DNA of 64,000 nt from positions 1-64,000 of the forward strand of contig NZ_FNEE01000007.1 of the NCBI RefSeq assembly GCF_900099905.1, given 5' to 3'. Both the position numbers and the translations under genes were made by a program. A model generated the notes under the pieces. The model saw nothing but the letters and a program-made list of their open reading frames with translations, did not search any database and had not been told where the DNA came from. This document shows, piece after piece, positions 36,883 through 49,338 of this stretch (the stretch's first letter is position 1; the number at the start of each line of letters is the position of its first letter). Origin of the DNA: Mesorhizobium muleiense (GTDB lineage Bacteria; Pseudomonadota; Alphaproteobacteria; Rhizobiales; Rhizobiaceae).

Positions 36883-37275
36883 GTGTTTCGTACCAGCGAC
36901 ATAGTCCTTATCGCCGTCATGGTTTCGGCCGCGGCCTTGACCTTCAAGACCAAACGCGAGGCCGAGGAACAATTGGCGGCGGTGCACAAGATCCAGGCAC
37001 AGATCCGCTACGAGGAGGACACGATCGATCTCCTGAAGGCGGACTGGAGCCTGCTTACCCAACCGTCGCGCCTGCAAAAGCTGGCCGAGATCTATAAATC
37101 GCAACTCGAGCTCGAGCCGGTCAGCGCCCGACAGATCATCGGGCTGGACGATCTGCCGGCAAAACCCCTCACCATCGAGGACCTTTCGTCCGAGCGGCTG
37201 GGCGGCATGGCCGACAGTTCCAGCAAAGAACCGATGGGCAACGACCCCGTGGTCACCGGAGGCATCGTCCAATGA
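36883..37275 (+). CDS. ftsL: Cell division protein FtsL-like
   Basis: About 130 residues from GTG 36883 (GAGG 8 nt upstream). A short cytoplasmic N-terminus, one membrane helix (SDIVLIAVMVSAAALTF, about residues 5-21), then a coiled-coil region (KREAEEQLAAVHKIQAQIRYEE) and a periplasmic tail with LLTQPSRLQKLAEIY, the usual FtsL layout. Sequence identity in this family is low, but position between rsmH and ftsI decides. It forms the FtsQLB divisome subcomplex; the tail beyond residue 85 is longer than E. coli FtsL (121 aa total). Confidence 0.88.
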   Translation: MFRTSDIVLIAVMVSAAALTFKTKREAEEQLAAVHKIQAQIRYEEDTIDLLKADWSLLTQPSRLQKLAEIYKSQLELEPVSARQIIGLDDLPAKPLTIEDLSSERLGGMADSSSKEPMGNDPVVTGGIVQ

Positions 37276-38999
37276 TCGCCAGACTTCCAGTGATCACCAG
37301 TCTGCTGACGCGCCGCGCCAAGTCCGGCGACGACGGATCGATTGTGGTCGAAGGCGCCCGCAAGGCGACCGGCGGCAAGGGCAGGACCCGCGTCGTGATG
37401 ACGATGGCGGTATTTTTCGGCATCTATCTGACCATCACCGGGCGGCTGGTCTATCTCGGTTTCCAGAACCCCGACCTGTCCGGCGGTCCGCAGAGCCGGG
37501 TGACGGCGTCGCGGCCCGACATCGTCGACCGCAACGGCGAAGTTCTGGCGACCGACATCAAGACGGCGTCGCTGTTTGCCGAACCGCGCCGCATTGTCGA
37601 CGCCGACGAGGCGATCGAAAAACTGGCAACGGTGCTTCCCGAAATCGACTACGAGCAGACCTATCACAAGCTGAAGAGCGGCGCCGGCTTCGTCTGGCTG
37701 CAGCGGCAACTGACGCCCAAGCAACAATCTGACATTCTGCAGCTCGGCATTCCCGGCATCGGCTTCCGCACCGAAAAGCGCCGCTTCTATCCGGCCGGCG
37801 AAACCTCGTCTTACATTGTCGGCCTCACCAACATCGACAACCAGGGCATCTCCGGCATGGAGAAATACATCGACGAACAGGGGCTGAGCGATCTTCAGGC
37901 GTCCGGCCTGGCGGTGGCCAAGGATCTGAAGCCGGTGCAGCTCTCAATCGACCTGCGCGTCCAGCATATCGTGCGTGACGAGGTCGCCACCGGCATGGAA
38001 AAATACCGCGCAATCGCGGCGGGCGCCGTCGTTCTCAATGTCAAGACCGGCGAAGTGGTCGCGATGGCCTCGGTTCCGGACTTCGATCCGAACAACCCCT
38101 ATAATGCGCACGACAAGGACCGCTTGAACCGCATGTCGGCCGGGCTCTACGAGATGGGCTCGACCTTGAAGAGCTTCACCACCGCCATGGCGCTCGATTC
38201 GGGCAAAGTGACGCTGGAAAGCCGTTTCGACGCTACGCGCCCGATCAGGATCGGCCGCCAGACCATCCATGATTTTCATGGCAAGGCCCGGGTGCTGTCG
38301 GTACCCGAAGTGTTCATCTATTCGTCCAACATCGGTTCGGCCAAGGAAGCCGAAGCGGTCGGCATCGAGGGGCACCGCGAATTCCTGCATCGCCTGGGCA
38401 TCCTCGAGAGAATGCAGACGGAACTGCCTGAGGTCGCCCGCCCGACCGAGCCAAAGGTCTGGAAACAGGTCCATTCGATCACCATCGCCTTTGGTCACGG
38501 TGTGTCGACGACGCCGCTGCAGACGGCGGTCGGCTGTGCCGCGCTGATGAACGGCGGCTATCTGATCCAGCCGACATTCCTGAGACGGGCGCAGGAACAG
38601 GCGATGTCGGTGGCCAAGAAAGTCGTCAGCGACAAGACCTCCGAGAACATGCGCTATCTCTATGCACTCAATGCCGAGAAAGGCTCAGGCAGGAACGCCA
38701 GGGTTCCGGGTTATCGCGTCGGCGGCAAGACGGGAACGGCCGAGAAGGTTGTCAACGGCCGCTACTCAAAGGACAAGAACTTCAACGCCTTCGTCGCGGC
38801 TTTCCCGATGGACGATCCGCAATACATCGTGCTTACCATCGCCGACGAACCGAAGCCGGAAAAACCCGGCATGGGTGCGACGGCCGCCTCGAATGCTGGC
38901 GCCATGGCTGCAAACATTATCCGACGTTCGGCTTCCATGCTTGGCGTGAAGCCAGATTTCAGCCATGAAAATGGCGCAACGCTGGTTTCCTATCAGTGA
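37272..38999 (+). CDS. ftsI: Peptidoglycan D,D-transpeptidase FtsI (penicillin-binding protein 3)
   Basis: 575 residues: membrane helix about 45-62 (MTMAVFFGIYLTITGRLVYL), a PBP dimerisation domain (RPDIVDRNGEVLATDI onward), and the transpeptidase domain with STLK (Ser about 297), SSN (about 352) and KTGT (about 486). Septal wall cross-linking enzyme working with FtsW. Overlaps ftsL by 4 nt (ATGA). Confidence 0.96.
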   Translation: MIARLPVITSLLTRRAKSGDDGSIVVEGARKATGGKGRTRVVMTMAVFFGIYLTITGRLVYLGFQNPDLSGGPQSRVTASRPDIVDRNGEVLATDIKTASLFAEPRRIVDADEAIEKLATVLPEIDYEQTYHKLKSGAGFVWLQRQLTPKQQSDILQLGIPGIGFRTEKRRFYPAGETSSYIVGLTNIDNQGISGMEKYIDEQGLSDLQASGLAVAKDLKPVQLSIDLRVQHIVRDEVATGMEKYRAIAAGAVVLNVKTGEVVAMASVPDFDPNNPYNAHDKDRLNRMSAGLYEMGSTLKSFTTAMALDSGKVTLESRFDATRPIRIGRQTIHDFHGKARVLSVPEVFIYSSNIGSAKEAEAVGIEGHREFLHRLGILERMQTELPEVARPTEPKVWKQVHSITIAFGHGVSTTPLQTAVGCAALMNGGYLIQPTFLRRAQEQAMSVAKKVVSDKTSENMRYLYALNAEKGSGRNARVPGYRVGGKTGTAEKVVNGRYSKDKNFNAFVAAFPMDDPQYIVLTIADEPKPEKPGMGATAASNAGAMAANIIRRSASMLGVKPDFSHENGATLVSYQ

Positions 39000-39053
39000 T
39001 TCTGAGGGCGCGCCGGCAACTGCGCGCTATTTTGTTGCTATGAACGGGGTTCG

Positions 39054-40511
39054 ATGAAGCTGAAAGACCTAGCCGGTATCCTGCCTGTCGAGGGGACAGC
39101 TTCCTTCGATACGGAGGTTACCGGGATTTCTTCGGATTCCCGCCAGGTAGGACCGGGCGTGGTCTTCTTCGCGCTCGCTGGCACCAAGACCGATGGCGCG
39201 GCCTATGCCGCCGATGCCGCCAAGCGCGGCGCCGCAGCGATCGTGACCGGCAAGGGCAGCGGCGCCGTCACCGGACTGCCGGTGCCGGTTTTCGCTGTCG
39301 ACGATCCGCGCCTGGCGCTGGCGCTGAGTGCGGCCCGCTACTTCGGCAGGCAGCCGCAAACCATGGTCGCGGTGACCGGCACCAGCGGCAAGACATCGGT
39401 TGCGGCTTTCACCAGGCAGATCTGGGAGCAGTCAGGCTTTGCCGCTGCTTCGATCGGCACGACCGGCGTGGTGGCGCCGGGCCGCAACGAGTACGGCTCG
39501 CTGACCACCCCCGACCCGGTCGACCTGCACAGGCTGCTGCGCGAACTGGCGGATGCCGGCGTCACCCACGCATCGATGGAGGCCTCCAGCCATGGTCTCG
39601 ATCAGCGCCGGCTTGACGGCGTGAAACTCGCAGCCGGCGGGTTCACCAATCTCGGCCGCGATCATATGGACTATCATCCGACAGTCGAGGACTATCATCG
39701 CGCCAAGCTGCGCCTGTTCGACGCGCTGCTGCCGAAGGGCGCGCCGGCCGTCATCTTTGCCGACGATCCCTGGTCGGAGCCGACGATCCAGGCGGCAAGG
39801 GCCGCGGGACTGGATGTGCTGACGGTCGGCCGCCACGGCGGGTTTCTGACACTGAAGCGGGTCGAGCACGAGCGCCACCGCCAGCGTGCCGAGGTGGAAG
39901 TCGATGGCTTTCTCCACGAGATCGACCTGCCGCTGGCCGGCGATTTCCAGATCGCCAATGCCCTGGTTTCGGCGGGCCTCGCCATTTCTACTGGAACACC
40001 TGCCGCCAAAGCCCTGATGGCGTTGGAGAAATTGAAGGGTGCCCCGGGCCGGCTGGACCTTGTTGGCACCGCTGCCAACGGTGCGCCCGTCTATGTCGAT
40101 TACGCGCACAAGCCGAACGCGCTGGAAAACGTGTTGGCTTCGGTCCGGCCGTTCACCACCGGCCGCGTCATCGTCGTGTTCGGCTGCGGCGGCGACCGCG
40201 ACCGTGGCAAGCGTCCGATCATGGGCGAGATCGCCACGCGGCTCGCCGATGTCGTCATCGTCACCGACGACAATCCGCGCTCGGAAGTGCCCGAAACGAT
40301 CCGTGCCGCGATTCTTGCCGCTGCACCCGGCGCCATCGAGATCGGTGACCGGCGCAAGGCGATCCACCAGGCAGTCGCCATGCTCCATGCCGGCGATACG
40401 CTGATCGTGGCCGGCAAGGGGCATGAGGAAGGCCAGACCGTCGGCGCCGAAACGCTGCATTTTTCCGACCATGAGGAAGTCCGCGCCGCGCTCCAGGAGC
40501 ACGCCGCATGA
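39054..40511 (+). CDS. murE: UDP-N-acetylmuramoyl-tripeptide synthetase MurE (meso-DAP adding)
   Basis: 485 residues. ATP site [12 protein letters not shown] (about 110), substrate segments [13 protein letters not shown] and [14 protein letters not shown], and DNPRSE (about 405), the DNPR motif of meso-diaminopimelate-adding MurE as opposed to lysine-adding enzymes. This indicates meso-DAP peptidoglycan. Overlaps murF by 4 nt. Confidence 0.96.
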   Translation: MKLKDLAGILPVEGTASFDTEVTGISSDSRQVGPGVVFFALAGTKTDGAAYAADAAKRGAAAIVTGKGSGAVTGLPVPVFAVDDPRLALALSAARYFGRQPQTMVAVTGTSGKTSVAAFTRQIWEQSGFAAASIGTTGVVAPGRNEYGSLTTPDPVDLHRLLRELADAGVTHASMEASSHGLDQRRLDGVKLAAGGFTNLGRDHMDYHPTVEDYHRAKLRLFDALLPKGAPAVIFADDPWSEPTIQAARAAGLDVLTVGRHGGFLTLKRVEHERHRQRAEVEVDGFLHEIDLPLAGDFQIANALVSAGLAISTGTPAAKALMALEKLKGAPGRLDLVGTAANGAPVYVDYAHKPNALENVLASVRPFTTGRVIVVFGCGGDRDRGKRPIMGEIATRLADVVIVTDDNPRSEVPETIRAAILAAAPGAIEIGDRRKAIHQAVAMLHAGDTLIVAGKGHEEGQTVGAETLHFSDHEEVRAALQEHAA

Positions 40512-41941
40512 GCTTCCTGTGGACCTCAGAGGATCTCGTCGCGGCCATGGGCGGACGACCGCTCGGTCCGATGCCGGAGGGTATCAGCGGCATCTCGATC
40601 GACAGCCGCAGCCTTGAGCCGGGCGATGCTTTCTTCGCGATCAAGGGCGAGGCGATGGACGGCCATGATTTCGCGACCGCCGCCATCAAGGCCGGCGCCG
40701 GCGTGCTGGTCGTCGCCGAGGGCAAGCTGCCGTCGCTCGGGCGGCTGACGGCGCCGATGATCGTCGTGCAGGACGTCTTGGCCGCGCTGGAAAAGCTGGG
40801 GCTGGCCGCCCGCGCGCGCTCGAATGCCAAGATCATCGCGGTGACCGGTTCGGCGGGCAAGACCACCACCAAGGAAGCGCTGCGCCATGTGCTGTCAGTG
40901 GTCGGCAAGGTGCACGCATCGGCGCAGTCTTTCAACAACCACTGGGGCGTGCCGCTGACGCTGGCGCGGATGCCTGTGGATTGCGACTATGCCGTGTTCG
41001 AGATCGGCATGAACCATCCCGACGAGGTCCGGCCACTGGCCAGGATGGTCCGGCCGCATGTCGCCATCGTCACGCTGATCGCCGCGGCACATCTCGGCTT
41101 CTTCCGCAATCTGGACGAGATCGCCAAGGCCAAGGCCGAGATTTTCGAAGGACTGGAACCGGACGGCGCCGTCCTTCTCAACCGCGACGACCCGCGCTGG
41201 AAGCTTCTGGACAAGATGGCGAGAGCCGCCGGCGTCGAGCACATCTACGGCTTTGGCGAGAATGCCCGTGCGACCTTCAAGCTGCTGACATGCGCGCTGC
41301 ATGCCGATCATTCCGTCATCACTGCCAAGATCGGCGGTCAGGAGATCACCGCCAGGGTCGGCGCGCCGGGCCGACACATGGTGCAGAATGTGCTGGCCGT
41401 GCTCGGCGCCGCGCACCTGGTCGGCGCCGACATCGCCAGGGTGGCGCTGGCGCTGGCCGATCTTTCGGCCGAGCGCGGACGCGGCAAGCGCCATGTGCTG
41501 CGCCACCCCAAAGGTCCGATCACGCTGATCGACGAGAGCTACAACGCCAATCCGGCGTCGATGAGCGCAGCGATGGCGCTGCTCAACGCGACGCCGGTGT
41601 CAGGCGAAGGCAGGCGCATCGCGGTGCTCGGCGACATGCTCGAGCTCGGCGATCATTCGGCGAAGCTGCACGCTGCCCTTGCCGATCTCATCATCGGCAC
41701 CGAGACGCGCACGGTGTTTCTCGCCGGCCCGCAAATGCGGGCGCTGGCCGACATCCTGCCTGATGAGATCGAGACAGAATATCGCGCCGGCGCGGAGGAT
41801 CTGAAACTGGTGCTTCTGTCGGCGCTGAAGCCGGGCGACGTGGTGATGATCAAATCGTCGAAAGGCATCGGGTTTTCCAAACTGGTCGACGCACTGCTCA
41901 GCAAATTTCCGGCGGCAGCCGCAACCGCCAAACAGACCTAG
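40508..41941 (+). CDS. murF: UDP-N-acetylmuramoyl-tripeptide:D-Ala-D-Ala ligase MurF
   Basis: 477 residues with [20 protein letters not shown] (N-terminal uridine-binding domain), ATP loop [13 protein letters not shown] (about 116), [11 protein letters not shown] and the [11 protein letters not shown]-terminal motif. Adds D-Ala-D-Ala, completing UDP-MurNAc-pentapeptide in the cytoplasm. Confidence 0.96.
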   Translation: MSFLWTSEDLVAAMGGRPLGPMPEGISGISIDSRSLEPGDAFFAIKGEAMDGHDFATAAIKAGAGVLVVAEGKLPSLGRLTAPMIVVQDVLAALEKLGLAARARSNAKIIAVTGSAGKTTTKEALRHVLSVVGKVHASAQSFNNHWGVPLTLARMPVDCDYAVFEIGMNHPDEVRPLARMVRPHVAIVTLIAAAHLGFFRNLDEIAKAKAEIFEGLEPDGAVLLNRDDPRWKLLDKMARAAGVEHIYGFGENARATFKLLTCALHADHSVITAKIGGQEITARVGAPGRHMVQNVLAVLGAAHLVGADIARVALALADLSAERGRGKRHVLRHPKGPITLIDESYNANPASMSAAMALLNATPVSGEGRRIAVLGDMLELGDHSAKLHAALADLIIGTETRTVFLAGPQMRALADILPDEIETEYRAGAEDLKLVLLSALKPGDVVMIKSSKGIGFSKLVDALLSKFPAAAATAKQT

Positions 41942-41965
41942 AGCCAGGTCCGGGGACCGAATCGC

Positions 41966-43048
41966 ATGTTCACACTGCTCGTCGAATTCGCGGACAAGAT
42001 CTCGGTCTTCAACGTCTTCCGCTACATAACCTTCCGCACCGGCGGCGCGCTGATCACCGCGGCGCTGATCGTCTTCATCTTCGGTCCGGCCATCATCAAT
42101 TCGCTGAGGCTGCGGCAGGGCAAGGGCCAGCCTATCCGTGCCGACGGGCCGCAGACGCATTTCAAGAAAGCCGGCACGCCGACCATGGGCGGGCTGATGA
42201 TCCTGTGCGGCATCATCGGCTCGTCGCTGCTGTGGGCGAACCTGTCCAGCATCTATGTCTGGGTGGTGCTGCTGGTGACCCTGGGTTTCGGCTCGATCGG
42301 GTTCTACGACGATTATCTCAAGGTGACGAAGCAATCGCATCTCGGCTTCTCCGGCAAGGCGCGGCTGGGGCTTGAATTCGTCATCGCCGGCATCGCCGCC
42401 TGGGTGATCATGCACAACGGCCAGGCGCCGTTCTCATCGTCGCTGACCTTCCCCTTCGCCAAGGAGTTCCTCATCAATCTCGGCTGGTTCTTCATCCCGT
42501 TCTCGTGCTTCGTCATCGTCGGCGCCGGTAACGCGGTGAACCTGACCGATGGCCTCGACGGCCTGGCGATCGTGCCGATCATGATCGCGGCGGCGTCCTT
42601 CGGCGTCATCGCCTACCTGTCCGGCAATGCGGTGTTCGCCGAGTATCTGCAGATCCATTTCGTGCCCGGCACCGGTGAATTGGCGGTGGTCCTCGGCGCA
42701 GTGATCGGCGCCGGCCTCGGCTTCCTGTGGTTCAACGCACCGCCGGCGGCGATCTTCATGGGCGATACCGGCTCGCTGGCGCTTGGCGGCCTGATCGGCA
42801 CGGTTGCGGTTGCCACCAAGCACGAGATCGTGCTGGTCATCGTCGGCGGCCTGTTCGTCGTCGAGATCCTGTCGGTCATCATCCAGGTCGGCTACTTCAA
42901 GATGACCGGCAAGCGGGTGTTTCTGATGGCGCCGATCCACCATCATTTCGAAAAGCTCGGCTGGACCGAAAGCCAGGTGGTGATCCGCTTCTGGATCATC
43001 GCCGTCATCCTGGCGCTGGTCGGCCTGTCGACCCTCAAGCTGCGATAG
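41966..43048 (+). CDS. mraY: Phospho-N-acetylmuramoyl-pentapeptide transferase MraY
   Basis: 360 residues with about ten membrane helices. Signature motifs: KAGTPTMGG, the double Asp in [34 protein letters not shown] and [11 protein letters not shown]. It transfers phospho-MurNAc-pentapeptide to undecaprenyl phosphate, forming lipid I. A 24 bp gap separates it from murF. Confidence 0.97.
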   Translation: MFTLLVEFADKISVFNVFRYITFRTGGALITAALIVFIFGPAIINSLRLRQGKGQPIRADGPQTHFKKAGTPTMGGLMILCGIIGSSLLWANLSSIYVWVVLLVTLGFGSIGFYDDYLKVTKQSHLGFSGKARLGLEFVIAGIAAWVIMHNGQAPFSSSLTFPFAKEFLINLGWFFIPFSCFVIVGAGNAVNLTDGLDGLAIVPIMIAAASFGVIAYLSGNAVFAEYLQIHFVPGTGELAVVLGAVIGAGLGFLWFNAPPAAIFMGDTGSLALGGLIGTVAVATKHEIVLVIVGGLFVVEILSVIIQVGYFKMTGKRVFLMAPIHHHFEKLGWTESQVVIRFWIIAVILALVGLSTLKLR

Positions 43049-43056
43049 GAGGCCGC

Positions 43057-44460
43057 TTGATCCCCGCCGCATCCTTCGCAGGCAAGCGCGTTTCACTCTT
43101 CGGGCTCGGCGGCTCGGGGATCGCTACTGCGCGCGCGTTGATCGAGGGCGGAGCGGACGTGCTCGCCTGGGACGACAATCCCGGCAGTGTCGCCAATGCC
43201 GCGGCCGTCGGTATCGCGACCGGCGACCTGCGTGGCGCCGACTGGGCGAAGTTCTCGGCCTTCGTGCTGTCGCCCGGCGTGCCGCTGACGCATCCGAAGC
43301 CGCACTGGGCAGTGGAACTGGCGCGCGCTTCAGGCGTCGAGATCATTGGCGACATCGAGCTGTTCTGCCGGCAGCGGACCTTGCTGGCGCCGGCTGCACC
43401 CTTCATCGCCATAACCGGCACCAACGGCAAATCGACCACCACGGCGCTGACGGCGCATATCCTGAAATCGGCCGGACGCGACACGCAGATGGGCGGCAAT
43501 ATCGGCCGCGCGGTGATGACGCTCGATCCACCGGAACCGGGGCGGCACTATGTCGTGGAATGCTCGTCCTACCAGATAGACCTGGCGCCCTCGATCAATC
43601 CGACCGCCGGCGTCCTGCTAAACCTGACGCCCGATCATCTCGACCGTCATGGCACGATGCAGCACTACGCCGCGATCAAGGAGCGGCTGGCGGCCGGCAG
43701 CGAAACGGCCATCGTCGGCGTCGACGATTCCTGGTGCGCCCAGCTCGCCGACCGGCTGGAGCGGGCAGGCCGGCACGTCATCCGCATTTCGAAGCGCCTG
43801 CCGCTGACCGACGGCTATTTCGCCGACGGCACCGATCTGATGGAGGCGGTGCACGGCCGTTACAGCCGGGTCGCCTTTCTCGAAGGCATCGGCTCGCTGC
43901 GCGGCCAGCACAATGCGCAGAATGCGCTAGCCGCTCTCGCCGCCTGCCTCAAGGTCGGGCTCGAGCTGGGCGAGATCCAGTCGGGGCTGGAGAGCTTTCC
44001 CGGGCTGGCGCACCGTATGGAGCAGGTCGGCCGCATGGGCCATGTGCTGTTCATCAACGATTCCAAGGCGACCAATGCCGATGCGGTAGCGCCCGCATTG
44101 TCCTCCTTTCCGCGCATCTACTGGATCGCCGGCGGGCTGCCGAAAGAGGGTGGCATCGAGCCGTTGCGCGGCCTCTTTCCGCGCATCGCCAAGGCCTATC
44201 TGATCGGCGAGGCCGCACCAGCCTTCTCGGCGACGCTCGGCGAGGCGGTGCCCTACGAGATCTCCGGCACGCTGGCCGCAGCAGTCGAGCATGCGGCAAG
44301 CGACGCGGCCAGGGACGATGGCAATGGCGAGGTGGTGGTGCTGCTTTCGCCGGCCTGCGCCAGTTTCGACCAGTTCAAGAATTTCGAAGTGCGCGGCGAA
44401 GCCTTCAGGCAAGCTGCGAGCACTATTGATGGCGTGAAGCTCATCGGAGGGGCACGATAA
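43057..44460 (+). CDS. murD: UDP-N-acetylmuramoylalanine:D-glutamate ligase MurD
   Basis: 467 residues from TTG 43057, chosen because AGGAGG sits 5 nt upstream and the protein then begins [24 protein letters not shown] loop [13 protein letters not shown] (about 117), [31 protein letters not shown], and [11 protein letters not shown] near the C-terminal domain. Adds D-Glu to UDP-MurNAc-L-Ala. Stop and ftsW start share one base (TAATG). Confidence 0.95.
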   Translation: MIPAASFAGKRVSLFGLGGSGIATARALIEGGADVLAWDDNPGSVANAAAVGIATGDLRGADWAKFSAFVLSPGVPLTHPKPHWAVELARASGVEIIGDIELFCRQRTLLAPAAPFIAITGTNGKSTTTALTAHILKSAGRDTQMGGNIGRAVMTLDPPEPGRHYVVECSSYQIDLAPSINPTAGVLLNLTPDHLDRHGTMQHYAAIKERLAAGSETAIVGVDDSWCAQLADRLERAGRHVIRISKRLPLTDGYFADGTDLMEAVHGRYSRVAFLEGIGSLRGQHNAQNALAALAACLKVGLELGEIQSGLESFPGLAHRMEQVGRMGHVLFINDSKATNADAVAPALSSFPRIYWIAGGLPKEGGIEPLRGLFPRIAKAYLIGEAAPAFSATLGEAVPYEISGTLAAAVEHAASDAARDDGNGEVVVLLSPACASFDQFKNFEVRGEAFRQAASTIDGVKLIGGAR

Positions 44461-45611
44461 TGCAAAGCCGTCTCGACAAAAGCCCGGTTGCCACCTGGTG
44501 GTGGACGATCGATCGCTGGTTCCTGGCCGCGTTCCTGTCGCTGATGGGGCTCGGCATCGTGCTGTCCTTCGCGGCAAGCCCGGCGGTGGCCCAGCGCATC
44601 GGCCTGGACAGTTTCCACTTCGCCACGAGGCAGATCATCTTCACCATTCCCGCACTTGGCGTGATGCTGGCCGTCTCCTTCCTGGAATCGCGGCAGATCA
44701 GGCGCATGGCCCTGGCGATGCTGTGCATCACGCTGGTGCTGATGGTGGCGGTGCTCTACATCGGCGTCGAGGTGAAGGGCGCGCGTCGCTGGGTGTCGCT
44801 CGCCGGCGTGTCGCTGCAGCCGTCGGAATTCCTGAAGCCTGCCTTCGTCGTCATCTGCGCCTGGCTGTTTGCCGAACACAAGCGCCAGCCCGACATTCCA
44901 GGCAATCTGTTCGCCATGCTGCTGCTGGCCCTCGTCATCTCGCTGCTGGTGGCGCAGCCCGATTTCGGCCAGACCATGCTGGTGCTCGGCACCTGGGGGG
45001 TGATGTTCTTCATGGCCGGGCTGCCATGGCTGTGGATCATCGCGCTGGGCGCTGTCGGCGTCGGCGGCGTGTTTGCCGCCTACACCGTGTTCCCGCATGT
45101 CGCCGGCCGCATCGATCGCTTCATGACCGGCGAGGGCGACACGTTCCAGGTCGATATGGGCCGCGATGCGCTGATCAATGGCGGCTGGTTCGGCGTCGGG
45201 CCGGGCGAGGGCACCGTCAAGCGGGTGATACCCGACAGCCATGCCGATTTCGTCTACTCGGTGGCCGGCGAGGAGTTCGGACTGATCATGTGCTTCTTCA
45301 TCATGACCATCTTCGCCTTCATCGTGCTGCGCGGCCTCGGCACTGCGCTCAAGGAGCAGGACGATTTCACACGCTATGCGGTCGGCGGCCTGGTCACGGT
45401 CTTCGGTCTGCAGTCGGTCATCAACATGGCCGTCAATCTGCAGCTGATGCCGGCCAAGGGCATGACCTTGCCGTTCATCTCCTATGGCGGCTCCTCGCAG
45501 ATCGCCATCGCCATCTCGATGGGCATGGTGCTGGCGCTGACGCGCAAGCGGCCGGAAAAGCGCAAGCAATTGGGCTTCGCGCCGTCGCGGCGCGCCATGC
45601 CGGCGGAGTGA
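44460..45611 (+). CDS. ftsW: Septal peptidoglycan glycosyltransferase FtsW (SEDS family)
   Basis: 383 residues with about ten membrane helices and SEDS motifs: [44 protein letters not shown], and [18 protein letters not shown] at the C-terminus. The polymerase that builds septal glycan from lipid II with FtsI. One base separates its stop from murG start. Confidence 0.96.
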   Translation: MQSRLDKSPVATWWWTIDRWFLAAFLSLMGLGIVLSFAASPAVAQRIGLDSFHFATRQIIFTIPALGVMLAVSFLESRQIRRMALAMLCITLVLMVAVLYIGVEVKGARRWVSLAGVSLQPSEFLKPAFVVICAWLFAEHKRQPDIPGNLFAMLLLALVISLLVAQPDFGQTMLVLGTWGVMFFMAGLPWLWIIALGAVGVGGVFAAYTVFPHVAGRIDRFMTGEGDTFQVDMGRDALINGGWFGVGPGEGTVKRVIPDSHADFVYSVAGEEFGLIMCFFIMTIFAFIVLRGLGTALKEQDDFTRYAVGGLVTVFGLQSVINMAVNLQLMPAKGMTLPFISYGGSSQIAIAISMGMVLALTRKRPEKRKQLGFAPSRRAMPAE

Positions 45612-45612
45612 A

Positions 45613-46740
45613 ATGTCGAGGGGCGCGATCCTTCTGGCGGCCGGCGGCACGGGCGGGCATCTGTTCCCGGCCGAGGCGCTGGCGCACGAGTTGATCAGGC
45701 GCGGCTGGACGGTGCATCTGGCCGCCGATGATCGTGCCGAGCGTTTTGCCGGCCAGTTCCCGGCGGCGGGCATCCATCCGATCCAGTCGGCGACCATCGG
45801 CTCGAAAAACCCGTTCGCCGTGCTCGCCGCCTTCTGGAAGATATGGGGCGGCGTGCGGCAGGCATCGGCCGTGATCGGTCGGGTCAAGCCAGCCGTGGTG
45901 GTCGGTTTCGGCGGCTATCCGACGCTGCCGCCGCTCTATGCGGCGACGCGGCGCAAGGTGCCGACGCTGATCCACGAGCAGAACGCGGTGATGGGGCGCG
46001 CGAACCGGGCGCTCGCCGGCCGTGTCGATGCCATCGCCGGCGGGTTCTTGCCGGAAGATTCAAGCGCTGCAGGCGCCAAGACGGTGACGACCGGCAATCC
46101 GGTCAGGCCGCAAGTGCTGGAGGCGGCAAAGACGCCCTATGCGGCGTCGACCGGGGAGCAGCGGTTCCGCTTCCTGGTGTTCGGCGGCAGCCAGGGCGCA
46201 CAGTTCTTTTCCGATGCGGTGCCGGCGGCGGTTCGACAGCTTTCCGATGCACAACGCAAGCGGCTTGATATCACCCAGCAGGCGCGTGCCGACGATGTCG
46301 AGCGGGTGAAGGCGGCCTATGCCGCCCTTGGCGTCGAGGCTGAGGTGTCGCCCTTCTTCACCGACATGGCGGCGCGCCTGGCTGCGGCGCACCTGGTGAT
46401 GTCGCGGTCCGGCGCATCGACCGTATCGGAAATCGCGGTGATCGGCCGGCCGGCGCTGCTGGTGCCCTATCCGCATGCGCTCGACCACGACCAGGCAGCC
46501 AATGCCGCGGCATTGGCGGCGGCAGGCGGCGCCGAAGTGCATCCGCAATCGACGCTTTCGCCCGAGCGCATCGCCGCGCTCGTCGGAGCGCTGATGGACG
46601 ATCCAGCGCGGCTGACCACAATGGCAGCGGCGGCGAAATCGGCCGGAAAACCGGACGCGGCACGGTTGCTCGCCGATCTGACAGAGGCTATTGCGTCGAA
46701 GAAAAGCGTATCGGAATTCAGGAAGGAGACGCACGTATGA
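45613..46740 (+). CDS. murG: UDP-GlcNAc:lipid I GlcNAc transferase MurG
   Basis: 375 residues, GT-B fold: N-terminal [50 protein letters not shown], and C-terminal [17 protein letters not shown] and [25 protein letters not shown]. Makes lipid II at the inner face of the membrane. Overlaps murC by 4 nt. Confidence 0.96.
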   Translation: MSRGAILLAAGGTGGHLFPAEALAHELIRRGWTVHLAADDRAERFAGQFPAAGIHPIQSATIGSKNPFAVLAAFWKIWGGVRQASAVIGRVKPAVVVGFGGYPTLPPLYAATRRKVPTLIHEQNAVMGRANRALAGRVDAIAGGFLPEDSSAAGAKTVTTGNPVRPQVLEAAKTPYAASTGEQRFRFLVFGGSQGAQFFSDAVPAAVRQLSDAQRKRLDITQQARADDVERVKAAYAALGVEAEVSPFFTDMAARLAAAHLVMSRSGASTVSEIAVIGRPALLVPYPHALDHDQAANAAALAAAGGAEVHPQSTLSPERIAALVGALMDDPARLTTMAAAAKSAGKPDAARLLADLTEAIASKKSVSEFRKETHV

Positions 46741-48143
46741 AGATGCCGCAGACGATCGGCCTCGTGCATTTCATCGGCATCGGCGGTATCGGCATGAGCG
46801 GCATCGCCGAGGTGCTGCATAATCTCGGCTACCAGGTGCAAGGGTCCGACCAGGCCGACAGCGCCAATGTGCAGCGGCTGCGCGACAAGGGCATCGAGTG
46901 CTTCGTCGGTCACCATGCCGACAATATCGGCGATGCCGAAGTGGTCGTCGTCTCGACGGCGATCAAGAAATCCAATCCGGAGCTGAAGGCGGCACGCGAG
47001 AAACTGCTTCCCATCGTCCGTCGCGCCGAGATGCTGGCGGAACTGATGCGCTTCCGGCAGGCGGTGGCCATCGGCGGCACGCATGGCAAGACGACGACGA
47101 CCTCGATGGTGGCGACGCTGCTCGAGGCCGGCGGGCTCGATCCGACCGTGATCAATGGCGGCATCATCAATGCCTACGGCACCAACGCCCGCATGGGCGA
47201 TGGCGAATGGATGGTGGTGGAGGCCGATGAGAGCGACGGCACGTTCCTGAAGCTGCCGGCCGAGATTGCCGTCGTCACCAACATCGATCCCGAGCATCTC
47301 GACCATTACGGCTCCTTCGACAAGGTGCGCGAGGCCTTTCGCCAGTTCGTCGAAAACGTACCGTTCTACGGCTTCGGCGTCATGTGCACCGACCATCCCG
47401 AGGTGCAGGCGCTGGTCAGCCGCATCGAGGACCGGCGCGTCATCACCTATGGCGAGAACGCACAGGCCGACGTGCGTTTCATCAATCACCGCATGGATGG
47501 CCCGACCTCGGAATTCGACGTGGTGATCCGCGACCGCAAGACCGGCGGCCAGTCGACGATATCAGGCCTGCGCTTGCCGATGCCCGGCCGTCACAACGTC
47601 GCCAATGCGACGGCGGCGATCGCCGTCGCGCATGAGCTCGGCCTTTCGGCCGAGGCGATCAGGAAGGGCCTGTCGTCCTTCGCCGGCGTCAAGCGGCGCT
47701 TCACCCGTACCGGTTCGTGGAACGGCGTCGATGTGTTCGATGATTACGGCCACCATCCGGTCGAGATCACAGCTGTTCTGAAGGCGGCGCGCGATGCCAC
47801 CAAGGGCCGCGTCATCGCCATTGCCCAGCCACACCGCTTCACCCGGCTTCACGACCTGTTCGACGAGTTTTCCGTCTGCTTCAACGATGCCGACACGGTG
47901 ATGGTGGCGCCGGTCTATGCGGCAGGCGAAGAGCCGATCGACGGGATCACGTCCGAGGCATTGGTGTCGCGCATCCGCTCCGGCGGCCATCGCGACGCGC
48001 GCTACATCGAAGGCCCCGCGGCGATTGCGCCGGTTATCCGCGACCTGGCCAAACCAGGCGATTTCATCGTCTTTCTCGGTGCCGGCAACATCACCCAATG
48101 GGCCTACGCGCTGCCCAAGGAACTCGGCGGTACTGCCTCATGA
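46737..48143 (+). CDS. murC: UDP-N-acetylmuramate:L-alanine ligase MurC
   Basis: 468 residues: [20 protein letters not shown] loop [14 protein letters not shown] (about 112), [36 protein letters not shown] and QPHRFTRL. Adds L-Ala to UDP-MurNAc, first ligase step. Overlaps murB by 4 nt. Confidence 0.97.
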   Translation: MKMPQTIGLVHFIGIGGIGMSGIAEVLHNLGYQVQGSDQADSANVQRLRDKGIECFVGHHADNIGDAEVVVVSTAIKKSNPELKAAREKLLPIVRRAEMLAELMRFRQAVAIGGTHGKTTTTSMVATLLEAGGLDPTVINGGIINAYGTNARMGDGEWMVVEADESDGTFLKLPAEIAVVTNIDPEHLDHYGSFDKVREAFRQFVENVPFYGFGVMCTDHPEVQALVSRIEDRRVITYGENAQADVRFINHRMDGPTSEFDVVIRDRKTGGQSTISGLRLPMPGRHNVANATAAIAVAHELGLSAEAIRKGLSSFAGVKRRFTRTGSWNGVDVFDDYGHHPVEITAVLKAARDATKGRVIAIAQPHRFTRLHDLFDEFSVCFNDADTVMVAPVYAAGEEPIDGITSEALVSRIRSGGHRDARYIEGPAAIAPVIRDLAKPGDFIVFLGAGNITQWAYALPKELGGTAS

Positions 48144-49105
48144 TGCGTGGCCAGGCATTGATCGACAAGCTTGGAGGCCGGCTTGCCGGCCTGCGCGGCC
48201 GCATCACGCCCAATGCCGAGATGGACAAGATCACCTGGTTCCGCGCCGGCGGGCTGGCCGACGCACTGTTCCAGCCGGCCGACGAAGACGATCTCGCTGC
48301 GTTCCTGGGAGCAGTGCCCGAAGAGATACCGCTGACCACCGTCGGTATCGGCTCGAACCTGCTTGTCCGTGACGGCGGTATTGCGGGCTTCGTCATCCGG
48401 CTTTCGGCCAAGGGCTTTGGCGAAGCCGAAGTGATTGCGCCGACCACAATCAAGGCGGGTGCGGCGACGCCCGACAAACGCCTTGCCGCTGTCGCCTATC
48501 AGGCTGGCATAGGCGGCTTTGAGTTCTACCACGGCATTCCGGGCGCCATCGGCGGTGCGCTGAGGATGAATGCCGGCGCCAATGGCGTCGAGACGCGCGA
48601 GCGCGTTGTCGAGGTGCGGGCGCTCGACCGCAAGGGCAATGTGCATACGCTGAGCAACGCCGATATGGGTTACGCCTATCGCCATTCGGCAGCACCTGCC
48701 GGGCTGATCTTCACATCAGCGGTGTTCGAAGGCGTTGTGGCGGACAAGGCCGCGATCAAGGCGGCAATGGACGCCGTCCAGCACCATCGCGAGACCGTGC
48801 AGCCGATCCGCGAAAAGACCGGCGGCTCGACCTTCAAGAATCCGGAGGGCACCTCGGCCTGGAAGGAGATCGACAGAGCGGGCTGTCGGGGGCTGATGAT
48901 CGGCGGCGCGCAGATGTCGCCGATGCATTGCAACTTCATGATCAACACGGGAACCGCGACCGGCTACGACCTTGAATATCTTGGCGAGACGGTGCGCGCG
49001 CGCGTGCTCGAACGGTCGGGCATCCGGCTGCATTGGGAAATCAAGCGCATCGGCAAATTCCGGCCGGGGCACGAGGTCCAGGAATTCCTCGGACAGTTGC
49101 TGTAA
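48140..49105 (+). CDS. murB: UDP-N-acetylenolpyruvoylglucosamine reductase MurB
   Basis: 321 residues from ATG 48140 (a second ATG at 48143). FAD domain [56 protein letters not shown], and the catalytic Ser/Glu part [15 protein letters not shown] and [15 protein letters not shown]. Type II-like MurB of about 320 residues. Followed by a 302 bp gap before ddl, the longest inside the cluster. Confidence 0.95.
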   Translation: MMRGQALIDKLGGRLAGLRGRITPNAEMDKITWFRAGGLADALFQPADEDDLAAFLGAVPEEIPLTTVGIGSNLLVRDGGIAGFVIRLSAKGFGEAEVIAPTTIKAGAATPDKRLAAVAYQAGIGGFEFYHGIPGAIGGALRMNAGANGVETRERVVEVRALDRKGNVHTLSNADMGYAYRHSAAPAGLIFTSAVFEGVVADKAAIKAAMDAVQHHRETVQPIREKTGGSTFKNPEGTSAWKEIDRAGCRGLMIGGAQMSPMHCNFMINTGTATGYDLEYLGETVRARVLERSGIRLHWEIKRIGKFRPGHEVQEFLGQLL

Positions 49106-49338
49106 GGACTCAACAACACAGTTTTCGCGGCCATTTTTGCGGAAAGTGAATCTCGCGGAATCGTAAGGACTTGCCAGCGATTCAACTCTCTGATTCTCTG
49201 CCCTGAAGCGTTTCCTGATTTGAGTCGTTTCGACGCGTCACCAGCGTTTTTCCGTCAGGGGCTGCCTGCCGGGAAACTCGGGGACTCGATGGTGCAGAAA
49301 TCGTCAGAGCAGGGACTGCTCCGAGCGTTTGAGTGTAT